From Streptomyces sp. NBC_01551 (GTDB lineage: Bacteria; Actinomycetota; Actinomycetes; Streptomycetales; Streptomycetaceae): a stretch of DNA of 64,000 nt. Shown in pieces: positions 53,367 through 61,521 of this stretch. A program made the position numbers and the translations under genes. Under the pieces are notes generated by a model. It was not told the origin of the DNA, did not search any database, and was given only the letters and a program-made list of their open reading frames with translations. Numbering within the stretch: the first letter of the stretch is position 1; each line of letters starts with the position of its first letter. The DNA is taken from contig NZ_JAPEPX010000001.1 of assembly GCF_026339935.1 (NCBI RefSeq), positions 4,149,501 through 4,213,500 of the forward strand, read 5' to 3'.

Positions 53367-54550
53367 CGCTCGCCGCCTTCCAGGGCGCCGGCCGTACGGG
53401 TCCGGGCCAGGTACGCCGAGGCGCTGCGCAGCTCCCCGGTCAAGGACTCCACCGTCGCGGCCATGTTCTCGGTGGCCTGCACCTTGAACGTGTCGATCGC
53501 GTCCAGCGTCTCGTAGATCTGTGCGAAAGCCGTCCGCAGCGTCTCCGCGCCCACCGCCGGATCGGCGGCGATCCGCTGGATCTCCCCGCTCTGCGTGGAC
53601 AGCATCTGCGCGTTGCCCCGGATCAGGTCCTCGGTGGTGCCCTTCAAGGCGTTGACCTGCTCGACCACCTTGCGCTGACTGTCGAGCGCCGAGGCCAGCA
53701 TCACCGCGATCCGCAGCGCCGACACCGTCGTGGTGGCGGCCCGCTCCACGCCCTTGATCAGCTCGTCGTTGTTGCGCCGGACCACGTCCATCGCCAGGTA
53801 GCCCTGCGCGCACACGGCCAGCTGAGTCAGCAGGTCCTGGTGCTTCTGGCGGACCGGGAACAGCACGTCCGCCCGCAGCGCGTCCGCCTGCTGCGGATCG
53901 GAGCGCTCCGCCTCGGCGACGCGCTGCTCGACGGCCCCGTCCAGGGCCTCCGTGAGCACCGCGTACTCCTGGAGCTTGCCCATGGTCTCCCACAGCCGCG
54001 CCCGCTCGGTGTGCAGCGCCGCGTTGTCGCGGCGCAGCTCGTCCTGGCCGCCGCGCAGCGCGCCGACGATCCGGTTGAGGGTGGCCTGCGAGGAGGCGTA
54101 CTTGGCCACGTGGTCGCGGAACTTGTTGCCGCCGGGCAGCTTCGCCAGCAGCCTGCGCGCCCCCTTCGCGGGCGTGTCCCGCGGATCGAGGTCCTCGACG
54201 GTGCGGCGCAGCTCCACCAGCGAACCCGCGACGCGGGCCTGCGCGTCGCCGCCGCCGTCCGAGCCCAGGGAGCGCACGGCCCGCTCCAGCATCCGGTTGG
54301 ACTGCTGCGCGGCGCCCCGGATGTCCGCCGAGCCGAGCCCGGTGATCTCGCCGATGCGGGTGGCGAACTCGGGCGAGCGGGCGTCGATCCCGGCGAGCGA
54401 GCCGACGTACTCCCCGGCCCGGCGGGCCATCTCCTCGCGCACGCCGTCCTGCAGCGGGACCAGACCCGAGGCCTGCTCCCGCTTGACGGGGGCGACGGGC
54501 TCGGGAGCGGTGAGGACGAGCGGGGTGTCTTCGGGTGGTGTCAGTGACAT
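53363..54550 (-). CDS. TelA-family toxic-anion resistance protein
   Basis: The 395-residue cytoplasmic protein belongs to the TelA/KlaA family (PF05816), found in tellurite, antibiotic and bacteriocin resistance. LRRTVEDLDPRDTPAKGARRLLAKLPGGNK-type sequence, RIVGALRGGQDELRRDNAAL and LNALKGTTEDLIRGNAQML are the family blocks, and the middle is a long coiled coil. The first 25 residues are Pro-rich. It is the second gene of a four-gene operon, 12 bp after the upstream solute-binding gene. TelA proteins were linked by others to chemical-stress systems with VWA partners; here a VWA protein is indeed the next gene. Confidence 0.9.
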   Translation of the reverse strand: MSLTPPEDTPLVLTAPEPVAPVKREQASGLVPLQDGVREEMARRAGEYVGSLAGIDARSPEFATRIGEITGLGSADIRGAAQQSNRMLERAVRSLGSDGGGDAQARVAGSLVELRRTVEDLDPRDTPAKGARRLLAKLPGGNKFRDHVAKYASSQATLNRIVGALRGGQDELRRDNAALHTERARLWETMGKLQEYAVLTEALDGAVEQRVAEAERSDPQQADALRADVLFPVRQKHQDLLTQLAVCAQGYLAMDVVRRNNDELIKGVERAATTTVSALRIAVMLASALDSQRKVVEQVNALKGTTEDLIRGNAQMLSTQSGEIQRIAADPAVGAETLRTAFAQIYETLDAIDTFKVQATENMAATVESLTGELRSASAYLARTRTAGALEGGER

Positions 54551-54562
54551 GGTGTGGTCCCC

Positions 54563-55675
54563 CTACTCCTTGGCGCGCGCTGCCAGCGCCATCAGGATCT
54601 TGACGGTGGGAGCGCCGACCTGGCGGATGCCGGTCAGCCCCGGGTTGAGGTAGGCGGCGTGCGGGGCGGTCGCCGCGGTGAACTCCGCGACGCCCTCCTG
54701 CGGGCGGAACCCGTGACGGATCGCCAGCTCGCGCAGCTTCGGGTCGGTGGCCAGCAGGCTGCCGAGCTCCTTGGCGTCGTCGCTGATCGGCACGAAGGTG
54801 TGCGGGGAGTTCACGGTGGTGTCGGGGTAGAGCACCACCATGTTCTCGGCGTCCCCGTGTCCTTGCTTCTGCAGCAGCAGCGAGGCCACCTGGGACTCGT
54901 AGGCCAGGATGAGCGGTTCGCCGCTGCCGCTGATGAAGGCCCGGAAGGGGTCGTCGGTGCTCGGCTCCAGGGCGCCCTGCACGGAGATCAGCTTGCGCAT
55001 CAGGGGCAGCGTGCGGTCGATGCCGGCGTCGTCGGAGACGACGTTCAGGTTGTTGGCCACGTTGGAGGTCGCGGCGAGGAACAGCGCGCCCGAGTTCGAG
55101 GTCGCCGGGTCGGTGGTCTTGATGAACATCCGGCCCGTCAGCTCGGGGAAGGGCTCGCTGCCCCTCAGCTGCTGCCAGTTGCGGTCCTCGCCGGCGGCCT
55201 TCAGGTACGGGTCCATCAGGAGGGTGCCGGAGTTCTTGCCGGTCATCCGGGCGAGACCGTTGTCGGTCAGCACCTTGGCCGCGTTCGGCCGGGCGATCAC
55301 GACGAGCGGCGAGAAGAAGGGCTTCGCGACCTGCGCGCCCTTGACCCCGGCCGCCGCCTCGATCTCCTTGGCGGGCTCACTGCTGCTGGGGAAGGCGAAG
55401 TCGAACTCCTTGAGGGCGAGCTGGTCCATCGCCCAGGAGCCCGAGGTCTCCGTCTTCACGGTGTAGCCCTTGTCCGCAAGGGCCTTGACCACGTCGGGAT
55501 CGCGGAAGTACTCCGACTTCTCCGATCCGATGACGCCGCGCACGGTCTTCGTTGCCGTGCCCTCTGAGCCTTCGCCCCCCATGACGATGACGGCGATCAC
55601 GCCGCCGATCAGGAGGACCGCCAGAGCGATTCCTAGGATGCGTCTCACGGGTGCAGCGTGCTCGCGGAAACCCAC
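54563..55675 (-). CDS. Membrane-anchored solute-binding-like protein
   Basis: The 370-residue protein has a single N-terminal hydrophobic helix without a lipobox (PVRRILGIALAVLLIGGVIAV). A type-2 solute-binding fold follows: RGVIGSEKSEYFRDPDVVKAL, FDFAFPSSSEPAKEI, TSNSGALFLAATSNVANNL, ISGSGEPLILAYESQV. The helix likely tethers it outside the membrane. The related fold in the downstream VWA lipoprotein suggests shared ligand chemistry. GTG at 55675 starts the first gene of the operon; the gap to TelA is 12 bp. No ABC permease is nearby, so it is probably a sensor rather than an importer. Confidence 0.87.
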   Translation of the reverse strand: MGFREHAAPVRRILGIALAVLLIGGVIAVIVMGGEGSEGTATKTVRGVIGSEKSEYFRDPDVVKALADKGYTVKTETSGSWAMDQLALKEFDFAFPSSSEPAKEIEAAAGVKGAQVAKPFFSPLVVIARPNAAKVLTDNGLARMTGKNSGTLLMDPYLKAAGEDRNWQQLRGSEPFPELTGRMFIKTTDPATSNSGALFLAATSNVANNLNVVSDDAGIDRTLPLMRKLISVQGALEPSTDDPFRAFISGSGEPLILAYESQVASLLLQKQGHGDAENMVVLYPDTTVNSPHTFVPISDDAKELGSLLATDPKLRELAIRHGFRPQEGVAEFTAATAPHAAYLNPGLTGIRQVGAPTVKILMALAARAKE

Positions 55676-55786
55676 ATTCCGCGATGAGTTGAATGAACGT
55701 CAGGTGTCCAGGCGGTCCCACTTCGAAATGCTGTGTGAGTCCGTGGGTGCTGGTGGGCGGGGCGGGAGGCCGGGAGGATCGTCGCC

Positions 55787-56218
55787 ATGGGCGTGAGCGC
55801 GTTGAAATGGCAGGGCTGGCTGGTCGGGCTGGTGGTCCTGGCCGGGCTGCTGGTGTTCGCCCCGCTGGGGCTGTACGTGTGGGCCAGCGGCGATCCGGCG
55901 TCGCCGCCGGCCCCGGCGGTGGCGGAATCGGTACGGGTCACCGGGTGCCGAATCGATCCCGCAAGCCGCCGCGTGGTGGCCGGGGTCGAGGCGACGGGCC
56001 GGGGCTCCTACGTCGTCACGGTGGAATTCCGCGACCGGGCGGAGGCGACACCGGGAAGCCGGTCGGCGCAGTCCCTGGTGAAGATCCCGGGCGTCACCCC
56101 GCACAACCCGGAACACGCGGAAGCCATCGGCCCGGTCTGGCCCCCGGCCACGACCCCGTGGTGCGGGGTGGCCCATGTCGGCGTGGCCGACGACGCCCCG
56201 GAGCCGGGCGGGGGGTGA
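55787..56218 (+). CDS. Hypothetical membrane-anchored protein
   Basis: I do not recognise the family. The 143-residue product has one N-terminal helix (about 8-34, WQGWLVGLVVLAGLLVFAPLGLYVW) without a clear cleavage site, so the rest is outside the cell. That part is beta-rich (VRVTGCRIDPASRRVVAGVEA, YVVTVEFRD) and ends Pro-rich. Two cysteines are spaced to form a disulfide. It is divergent from the TelA operon with a 111-bp gap and may share its regulation. The ATG at 55787 begins the hydrophobic segment sensibly. Confidence 0.7.
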   Translation: MGVSALKWQGWLVGLVVLAGLLVFAPLGLYVWASGDPASPPAPAVAESVRVTGCRIDPASRRVVAGVEATGRGSYVVTVEFRDRAEATPGSRSAQSLVKIPGVTPHNPEHAEAIGPVWPPATTPWCGVAHVGVADDAPEPGGG

Positions 56219-56309
56219 GGGCGCGGGGCCGGTGCCGCGGAGCACAGGGGCGCTGGGGCGCAGCCCCGCGGGCGGGTCGCGTTCAGCGTCCCCGCAGGGG
56301 TAATGGCAC

Positions 56310-56340
56310 CCGGTCCGGAGCCTCCGCGGCCCCGGACCGG
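56310..56340. terminator. Hairpin between convergent genes
   Basis: CCGGTCCGG (56310-56318) pairs with CCGGACCGG (56332-56340) around a 13-nt loop. It is located just before the minus-strand gene's stop codon. Confidence 0.55.
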
Positions 56341-56345
56341 GGCCG

Positions 56346-56750
56346 TCAGTGGGCGCCTGCCAGGCCGACGGAGTCGAGGGCGGCGGCGTGCGCGTCCATC
56401 CGCTCGGCGGCGAGGATCGCGGCGGTGGTGTCGGCCCGGGACGCGGCGACGAGCAGCGCGCGGGCGGCGAGGTCGTGCGCCCGCTGGTGCAGGGCGGCGG
56501 TGTCCCCGGTGGGGGCGTGCGGAACCCGGACGGGCTGCGCCCCGCGCAGCCGCGCCACCTGGCCGGCGATCCGCTCGGCGCTCTCGTCGAGCCCGAGCTC
56601 GTCGGTGACGGCGAGGAGGGCCGCCAGGTGCCCGGCGAGCTGGATGTCCAGCGCTTCGCCGCGGCTGCGGTGGGGGTAGTCGTCGTGGCGGTCGCCGTGG
56701 CCGGTGCCCATACGGTGGACGACCGACTTGGTGCGGATCGGCTCGTACAT
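56346..56750 (-). CDS. SCO4983-family conserved hypothetical protein
   Basis: The 134-residue protein begins MYEPIRTKSVVHRMGTGHGD and has an all-helical body: LDIQLAGHLAALLAVTDELGL, ERIAGQVARLRG, LHQRAHDLAARALLVAASR. From memory it matches the Streptomyces family named after SCO4983, which sits next to the alaA-like gene as here. No membrane helix, signal or catalytic motif is present. The body is built mainly of Ala-rich amphipathic helices, so it may form a bundle or bind another protein. AGGAGG lies 7 bp before the ATG. Its role is unknown. Confidence 0.8.
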   Translation of the reverse strand: MYEPIRTKSVVHRMGTGHGDRHDDYPHRSRGEALDIQLAGHLAALLAVTDELGLDESAERIAGQVARLRGAQPVRVPHAPTGDTAALHQRAHDLAARALLVAASRADTTAAILAAERMDAHAAALDSVGLAGAH

Positions 56751-56880
56751 GAGGGGGCCTCCTGCGTGGTCAGGAGGCCATCCTACATTGGATCCGTTCT
56801 AAAGTTGAGTTCCATCCGGATGTGAGACGACAGCTGCCTCACTGTGGCCGAGTGGCTACGGGTAACCGTGCGTAACCGGT

Positions 56881-58092
56881 TTACATCTGGCCGTAGCCGT
56901 CGAGGAAGTTGCCGATCCGCGTCACCGCGTCGGCCAGGTCCTTGGCGTTCGGCAGCGTCACGATCCGGAAGTGGTCGGGGTCGGGCCAGTTGAAGCCCGT
57001 ACCGTGCACGACCATGATCTTCTCTTCCCGCAGCAGGTCGAGGACCATCTGCCGGTCGTCCTTGATCTTGTAGACGGACGGGTCCAGCTTCGGGAACAGG
57101 TACAGCGCGCCCTTCGGCTTCACGCAGGTGATGCCGGGGATCTGCGTCAGCAGGTCGTACGCCGTGTCGCGCTGCTCCATCAGCCGCCCGCCCGGGAGCA
57201 CCAGGTCGTTGATCGACTGCCGGCCGCCGAGGGCGGTGGCGACGGCGTGCTGCGAGGGCATGTTGGCGCACAGCCGCATGTTCGCCAGGATCGTCAGGCC
57301 CTCGATGTACGACGAGGCGTGCTTCTTGGGGCCGCAGACCGCCATCCAGCCGGCCCGGTAGCCGGCGACGCGGTAGTTCTTGGAGAGCCCGTTGAAGGTG
57401 AGCGTCAGCAGGTCCGGCGCGATCGCGGCGGTGTTCGTGTGCGTGGCGCCGTCGTAGAGGATCCGGTCGTAGATCTCGTCCGAGCAGACGATCAGGTTGT
57501 GGCGGCGCGCGATGTCGGTCAGCCCGCGCAGCATCTCGTCGTCGTAGACGGCGCCGGTCGGGTTGTTCGGGTTGATGATCACGATCGCGCGCGTGCGGTC
57601 GGTGACCTTGCGCTCGATGTCGGCGAGGTCCGGCATCCAGTCGGACTGCTCGTCGCACCGGTAGTGCACGGCGGTCCCGCCGGCGAGGCTGACGGAGGCG
57701 GTCCACAGGGGGTAGTCCGGCGCGGGGACGAGCACCTCGTCGCCGTCGTCGAGCAGCGCCTGCATCGACATCTGGATCAGCTCGGAGACTCCGTTGCCGA
57801 GGTAGATGTCCTCGACGTCCAGCTCGATGCCCTTGGTCTGGTAGTGCTGCATGACCGCGCGGCGCGCGGAGAGCAGCCCCTTCGCGTCCCCGTAGCCGTG
57901 GGCGTTGCCCAGGTTGCGGAGCATGTCCTCAAGGATCTCCGGCGGGCACTCGAAGCCGAAGGCCGCGGGGTTGCCGGTGTTGAGCTTGAGGATGCGATGA
58001 CCTGCCGCTTCGAGCCGCATCGCCTCTTCGAGGACGGGTCCGCGGATCTCGTAGCAGACATTGGCGAGTTTCGTTGACTGGATCACCTGCAT
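56881..58092 (-). CDS. alaA: Glutamate-pyruvate (alanine) aminotransferase
   Basis: The 403-residue PLP enzyme makes alanine from pyruvate and glutamate. It is close to E. coli AlaA through its length: YEIRGPVLEEAMRLEAAGH, LKLNTGNPAAFGF, YLGNGVSELIQMSMQALL, PAPDYPLWTASVSL, NPNNPTGAVY and the PLP lysine Lys238 in NGLSKNYRVAGYRAGW. The C-terminal HFRIVTLPNAKDLADA also agrees. The ATG at 58090-58092 is the family's normal start (MQVIQSTKLANV). It is monocistronic. From memory the S. coelicolor equivalent is SCO4984. Confidence 0.93.
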   Translation of the reverse strand: MQVIQSTKLANVCYEIRGPVLEEAMRLEAAGHRILKLNTGNPAAFGFECPPEILEDMLRNLGNAHGYGDAKGLLSARRAVMQHYQTKGIELDVEDIYLGNGVSELIQMSMQALLDDGDEVLVPAPDYPLWTASVSLAGGTAVHYRCDEQSDWMPDLADIERKVTDRTRAIVIINPNNPTGAVYDDEMLRGLTDIARRHNLIVCSDEIYDRILYDGATHTNTAAIAPDLLTLTFNGLSKNYRVAGYRAGWMAVCGPKKHASSYIEGLTILANMRLCANMPSQHAVATALGGRQSINDLVLPGGRLMEQRDTAYDLLTQIPGITCVKPKGALYLFPKLDPSVYKIKDDRQMVLDLLREEKIMVVHGTGFNWPDPDHFRIVTLPNAKDLADAVTRIGNFLDGYGQM

Positions 58093-58322
58093 GACGGGAG
58101 CTTACGGGCCCTGCCGGGGCCCCGCAGCGAATTCCGGGCCGCAGACCAAGGCCGGTATGCCCCATTTCGCGCGATGCGGAGGCGGCGGGCTGGCGGGCCC
58201 TTGGAAAAGACGGCCGGGGCGGTGTGTGGGCCTGCGGAATGGGTGGGTCGGGAACTGAAAGGGCGGCCGTGTTGCGCTCGTCACCTTGGGTGCCGCGCCT
58301 GCCCGAGTGCGCCGCGTGCCGC

Positions 58323-58355
58323 TTGAGTACGCCGCATGAGTACGGGCACTCATGC
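58323..58355 (+). promoter_or_regulatory. Palindrome and half-site upstream of a 48-residue membrane protein gene
   Basis: GCATGAGT-ACGGGC-ACTCATGC (58334-58355) is a perfect 8-bp inverted repeat, preceded by the half-site TTGAGTAC (58323-58330). It is centred about 43 bp before the start codon, in the -35 region relative to GAGGCT (58375-58380). It resembles the core of the palindrome at 8.55 kb. Confidence 0.55.
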
Positions 58356-58387
58356 GCCCGGGCGCCTCCCCGGCGAGGCTTGCCCAC

Positions 58388-58534
58388 ATGAGCCAGGACC
58401 AATGGAAGCCGACTGGCTACCGCCGCCGTACCGAGCGGGTGGGAACGGTGATCGTGGCGGTCGCGGGCGCGCTCCTCGCGGCGGGCGGACTGCTGATGGG
58501 GTCCGTGCTGGTGGCGCTGGCGTCGGCCAACTAA
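58388..58534 (+). CDS. Small single-pass membrane protein (48 residues)
   Basis: The product has a basic N-terminus (MSQDQWKPTGYRRRTERV) and one Ala/Gly/Val-rich helix (about 19-46, GTVIVAVAGALLAAGGLLMG). No family name is known to me. I chose the ATG at 58388 because homologous-looking sequence starts there and GAGGCT lies 7 nt upstream, a possible leaderless promoter. It is followed 10 bp later by another small gene, so they may be cotranscribed. The upstream palindrome is similar to one before mmpB. Confidence 0.65.
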   Translation: MSQDQWKPTGYRRRTERVGTVIVAVAGALLAAGGLLMGSVLVALASAN

Positions 58535-58544
58535 GGGGTAGGCA

Positions 58545-58790
58545 GTGAAGTTCGTAGTCGGTGACATGGCGATCACCACGGTGGGCATGGACGGCGACGA
58601 CCGGGCGATCGAATTCCGGGTGACGGCGGAGTCCGAGCCGGAGGGTATGACCCGCCCGGCCCACTTCGCGATCCACCGCGACCACGAGGCGGGCTGGGAG
58701 GCGGCCCGCCTGACGGTAGACCCCGACTCGGGCGGCATTCCGGTGGCGGCGGTGGAGTGGGCGGTGGAATTCGCGCGGGAGTATTTGTAG
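58545..58790 (+). CDS. Small conserved hypothetical protein (81 residues)
   Basis: The protein starts with GTG at 58545 after AAGGGG. It is soluble, acidic and alpha/beta-like: KFVVGDMAITTVGMDGDDRAI, then PAHFAIHRDHEAGWEAARL, and a C-terminal helix AAVEWAVEFAREYL. I do not recognise a family. Codon use is typical of the genome and the gene is tightly spaced behind the 48-residue membrane protein, which supports it being real. It ends directly before the long inverted repeat. Confidence 0.7.
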   Translation: MKFVVGDMAITTVGMDGDDRAIEFRVTAESEPEGMTRPAHFAIHRDHEAGWEAARLTVDPDSGGIPVAAVEWAVEFAREYL

Positions 58791-58807
58791 GGGGCGGGGG
58801 GCGGGTC

Positions 58808-59260
58808 GGGGTTTTCGCGGGTCGGGAGCGGGCGGTCGGGCGGGGTCGGCTTGTCCGGTATCCACGTCGGACGGGATGGAACAGGGTTGGGGACTTCCCG
58901 CCAGTCTCACTGTCCTTCCGGTTCGGTCCGGCCCGTCAAGGGCGCTCACTGCGTTCGCGTCGCTTCGCGATGGCCTTCGGCCACCCTTGACCGACCGGCC
59001 CGAACCGGAATGCCAAAGACTGTCGGGAACCCCCCAAAGAAACGGTCAGGGGGACCATGCCCACCTCTCGGGAGCGAGGCGCCTGAACGGGGGCCCTGCC
59101 TCCCGGCAACGCCGCCCTCCGGGCGGAACCCCCTCCGGACCCGCCCCCAGCCGCATCCAAGTACCAAAGGGGGGCCAGGCGCGTCGGATCGCTACGCGCT
59201 CCGCTCGGCTTGGCGTCTGCGGCCCGCCTGTGGCTGTTCATAAGCCGCCCCAGATCGCTA
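58808..59260 (+). repeat. Left arm of a long inverted repeat
   Basis: This arm is the reverse complement of 59633-60086. By eye there are only about ten differences in the first 340 bp, then identity falls. Shared landmarks are GGATGGAACAGGGTTGGGGA, GGAATGCCAAAGACTGTC and GGGACCATGCCCACCTCTC. It includes an inner hairpin bounded by GTCAAGGG and CCCTTGAC. Confidence 0.9.
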
Positions 59261-59316
59261 CGTGCTCCTCGCCTCACGCGTGTGCGGCCCGTCTGTGGTC
59301 GGACATAGGCCGCCCG
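59187..59316 (+). repeat. Two 65-bp direct repeats nested at the inner end of the left arm
   Basis: Unit 1 (59187-59251) and unit 2 (59252-59316) both start GATCGCTACG, contain TGCGGCCC and CTGTGG, and end in a GCCGCCC segment. Only unit 1 is inside the main arm. Confidence 0.8.
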
Positions 59317-59632
59317 AGATGTGAATGGGCGGTCGCGGTGGGCGTCTGCGGTTTGACGGTGCTCGATATGGCCTGCTGGTGGCCGATGGGGCTGTCGGCG
59401 GGGTGTGGTGGGGTGCCAGGAGCACGATTTCGTCTTTTCGTGCAGGTTGGAGGGCATCGAGCCTTCGGAAGGCCAGAAAGTGTCCGTATTGAGGCGGTTT
59501 GGGGGCTGTCTGTGGTGTGGAATTGGTCCTGACTGCAATGCAGGTTGATTTCCTCGCCTTTTCGCTCCGAAAGGCCTCCATCTCCGCCCATCAGCCCACG
59601 ACGACCTGCGGTCGCGGGCCGGTCCGCGCTGT

Positions 59633-60086
59633 GTAGCGATCGTGGGCGGCTTATGTCCGGCCACAGACGGGCCGCAGACGCGTGAGGCGAGGAGCGCGTA
59701 GCGATCTGACGCGCCCTGCCCTTCCTTGTCATTTGGGTGCGGCTGGGGGTGGGTTCGGAGGGGGTTCCGCCCGGAGGGCGGCGTTGCCGGGAGGCAGGGC
59801 TCCCGGCCAGGCGCCTCGCTCCCGAGAGGTGGGCATGGTCCCCCCTGACCGTTTCTTTGGGGGGTTCCCGACAGTCTTTGGCATTCCGGTTCGGGCCGGT
59901 CGGTCAAGGGTGGCCGAAGGCCATCGCGGAGCGACGCGAACGCAGTGAGCGCCCTTGACGGGCCGGACCGAACCGGAAGGACAGTGAGACTGGCGGGAAG
60001 TCCCCAACCCTGTTCCATCCCGCCCGACCTGGATACCGGACAAGCCGACCCCGCCCGACCGCCCGCTCCCGACCCGCGAAAACCCC
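59633..60086 (-). repeat. Right arm of the long inverted repeat
   Basis: This arm matches the left arm in reverse orientation. Its inner end holds a third 65-bp unit (59642-59706, inverted) preceded by the first 9 bp of a fourth unit. It ends 87 bp before the macro-domain gene. Confidence 0.9.
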
Positions 60087-60172
60087 GCCCCCACCACCCC
60101 CCGCCCCCTTCCCCCGCTACCTGGCCGGAAAAGCGCAAGACCGCACCCCCGGGGCCGGTCAGAATGGGGCGG

Positions 60173-60649
60173 GTGAAGCCACTCAAGATCATCGCGGGGG
60201 ATGCGACCTGTCCCCAGGCCAAGGGGCCGAAGATCATCGCTCATGTCTGCAACGACATCGGCGGCTGGGGCAAGGGCTTCGTTCTGGCGGTCTCGAAGCG
60301 TTGGCCCGAGCCCGAGGCGCGGTACCGGGAGTGGCATCGGGGGCGCAGCGGCAACGACTTCGGGCTGGGCGCGGTCCAGCTGGTGCAGGTCAAGCCGGAC
60401 GTGTGGGTGGCCAACATGGTCGGCCAGCGTGGCACCCGTACCGGCAGCAGCGGGCCGCCGATCCGCTACGACGCGATCGAGCGCTGCCTGGCGGCCCTCG
60501 CCGAGCACGCCGTCGAGCTGGGCGCGTCGGTCCACATGCCGCGCATCGGCTGCGGGCTCGCCGGGGGCAAGTGGTCTCGTGTCGAACCGTTGATCACCGC
60601 CGCGCTGTGCGCGCGGGACGTGGATGTCACGGTCTACGAGGTCACGTGA
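60173..60649 (+). CDS. Macro-domain protein (ADP-ribose or ADP-ribosyl hydrolase type)
   Basis: The 158-residue protein is a single macro domain. It starts LKIIAGDAT, continues with IIAHVCNDIGGWGKGFVLAV (the ADP-ribose adenine and distal ribose loops) and has HMPRIGCGLAGGKWSRVEPLI, with the family glycine loop. The HVCNDIGGWGKGF version resembles the ALC1-like/Poa1p subgroup that removes ADP-ribose or its 1''-phosphate. The start is probably the GTG at 60173, since CAGAAT lies 7 nt upstream; ATG at 60164 adds three residues. It lies between the long inverted repeat and a convergent DUF6083 gene that overlaps it by 8 bp. Confidence 0.88.
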   Translation: MKPLKIIAGDATCPQAKGPKIIAHVCNDIGGWGKGFVLAVSKRWPEPEARYREWHRGRSGNDFGLGAVQLVQVKPDVWVANMVGQRGTRTGSSGPPIRYDAIERCLAALAEHAVELGASVHMPRIGCGLAGGKWSRVEPLITAALCARDVDVTVYEVT

Positions 60650-61052
60650 GCCGCCCCAGGCGGGCCGCGCCGTGCCGCCACAGGCGCAGCAGGTACGGGG
60701 CCTGCGGCGGCGCGCCCAGCGGGCACACGGCGAAGTGGGTGATCCGGCAGGTGTCGTCGGGGGCGGCGCGGCCGAGGTTCACGGCGGTGCCGTCGCCGGC
60801 GATGTGCCAGCGCTGACCGGCCGGGACCAGGTGGTGCGGCACGTCGCCGGGCTGTATCAGGACCCACCTTCCCTGCGTCGTCCGGTGCCAGTGCGCGGGA
60901 TCGCCGCAGGCCCGGCAGGTGGCCGGGCGGCCCGCGCGGACGTCGGCCTTGCCGATGCCCGCGAGGGCGTCGGCAAGCACGTGCCCCAGCAGCACCGGTC
61001 CTTCCGGCTGCGCCGGGCTTCGAACCGCTGACATCGCCGACATCGCCGACAT
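60642..61052 (-). CDS. DUF6083-domain protein
   Basis: The 136-residue protein carries a zinc-ribbon-like segment TCRACGDPAHWHRT, then VLIQPGDVPHHLVPAGQRWHI, AGDGTAVNLG and DTCRITHFAVCP. These blocks match my memory of DUF6083, a Streptomyces-rich family of unknown role. The ATG at 61052 is preceded by AGGGGGGAG. The first nine codons consist of three ATG-TCG/TCA-G motifs (MSAMSAMSA), giving two more in-frame ATGs at 61043 and 61034. It is convergent with the macro-domain gene and shares 8 bp with it. Confidence 0.8.
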   Translation of the reverse strand: MSAMSAMSAVRSPAQPEGPVLLGHVLADALAGIGKADVRAGRPATCRACGDPAHWHRTTQGRWVLIQPGDVPHHLVPAGQRWHIAGDGTAVNLGRAAPDDTCRITHFAVCPLGAPPQAPYLLRLWRHGAARLGRLT

Positions 61053-61335
61053 GGTCGGGCTCCCCCCTGGTTCCCCTGATCCCCCGATCCCCTGCCCAAG
61101 GGGGATACTTGCGGATGCTCCTACCCATTCGGCCGGTTGGCGGAACATCCGTCACACCGGGGGGTGATGGCCCGGGGCCCGCCCGGCGCCGCGTCAGGGG
61201 GCGAGCAGGCCCACCGCGAGGGCGCCGCCGAGCAGCACGCCGATGTGGGTGCCGAGCCGATCGGAGCCGGCCGAGCCCGAGTCGGTCCGGCCCGGTCCCC
61301 GTGGGGGCCGGGCCGGCAGCAGGTTCCGGTCGGTG

Positions 61336-61521
61336 CTACGGGAGGTAGCGCTCGATGACCTCCGGGCCCTCCTTCTCGATCAGCTGGCGTGCCTTCTGGA
61401 TCCGCTCCGGAGTCGGGTCCGCGCCGGTCGCCATCACGAGGTCCTCGGGGTCGTACGGCCGCTCGCCGCCCGTGAAGAGCTTCGCCGGCCGGCTGGGCTG
61501 CTGGTCCGATTCAGTGTCCAT
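61336..61521 (-). CDS. Small conserved actinobacterial protein (61 residues)
   Basis: The product reads as a polar 61-residue protein with a Pro-rich start and two motifs: PAKLFTGGERPYDPEDLVMATG and TPERIQKARQLIEKEGPEVIE. The second half is one or two helices. No family name is known to me, but the spacing and AGGGAG ribosome site (in GGAGGGAG, upstream of the ATG at 61521) support a real gene. It precedes a YdcF-family gene on the same strand but is read away from it; the downstream 200 bp contain no gene with a start codon. Confidence 0.7.
   Translation of the reverse strand: MDTESDQQPSRPAKLFTGGERPYDPEDLVMATGADPTPERIQKARQLIEKEGPEVIERYLP

Larger units (their letters stand above)
58791..60172. 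other. 1.38-kb non-coding region dominated by a long inverted repeat
   Basis: No convincing gene is seen. The region holds two 454-bp inverted arms, three 65-bp nested repeat units and a central spacer of about 370 bp of visibly lower G+C. Open frames occur on both strands, but they mirror each other through the inverted arms and have no recognisable domain or ribosome site. Confidence 0.7.

Noticed and set aside
53363..54550. TelA operon as a plasmid-borne tellurite resistance island
   Set aside because: No mobility gene or composition shift was seen, and from memory the neighbourhood (pckG, SCO4983-like, alaA) is core Streptomyces order.
58808..60086. Open frames within the long inverted repeat on both strands
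   Set aside because: They mirror each other through the inverted arms, lack ribosome sites and show no recognisable domain.
61200..61335. Minus-strand frame ending GTHIGVLLGGALAVGLLAP, a possible small membrane protein
   Set aside because: It runs upstream into the previous gene's stop region without any ATG, GTG or TTG start or ribosome site.
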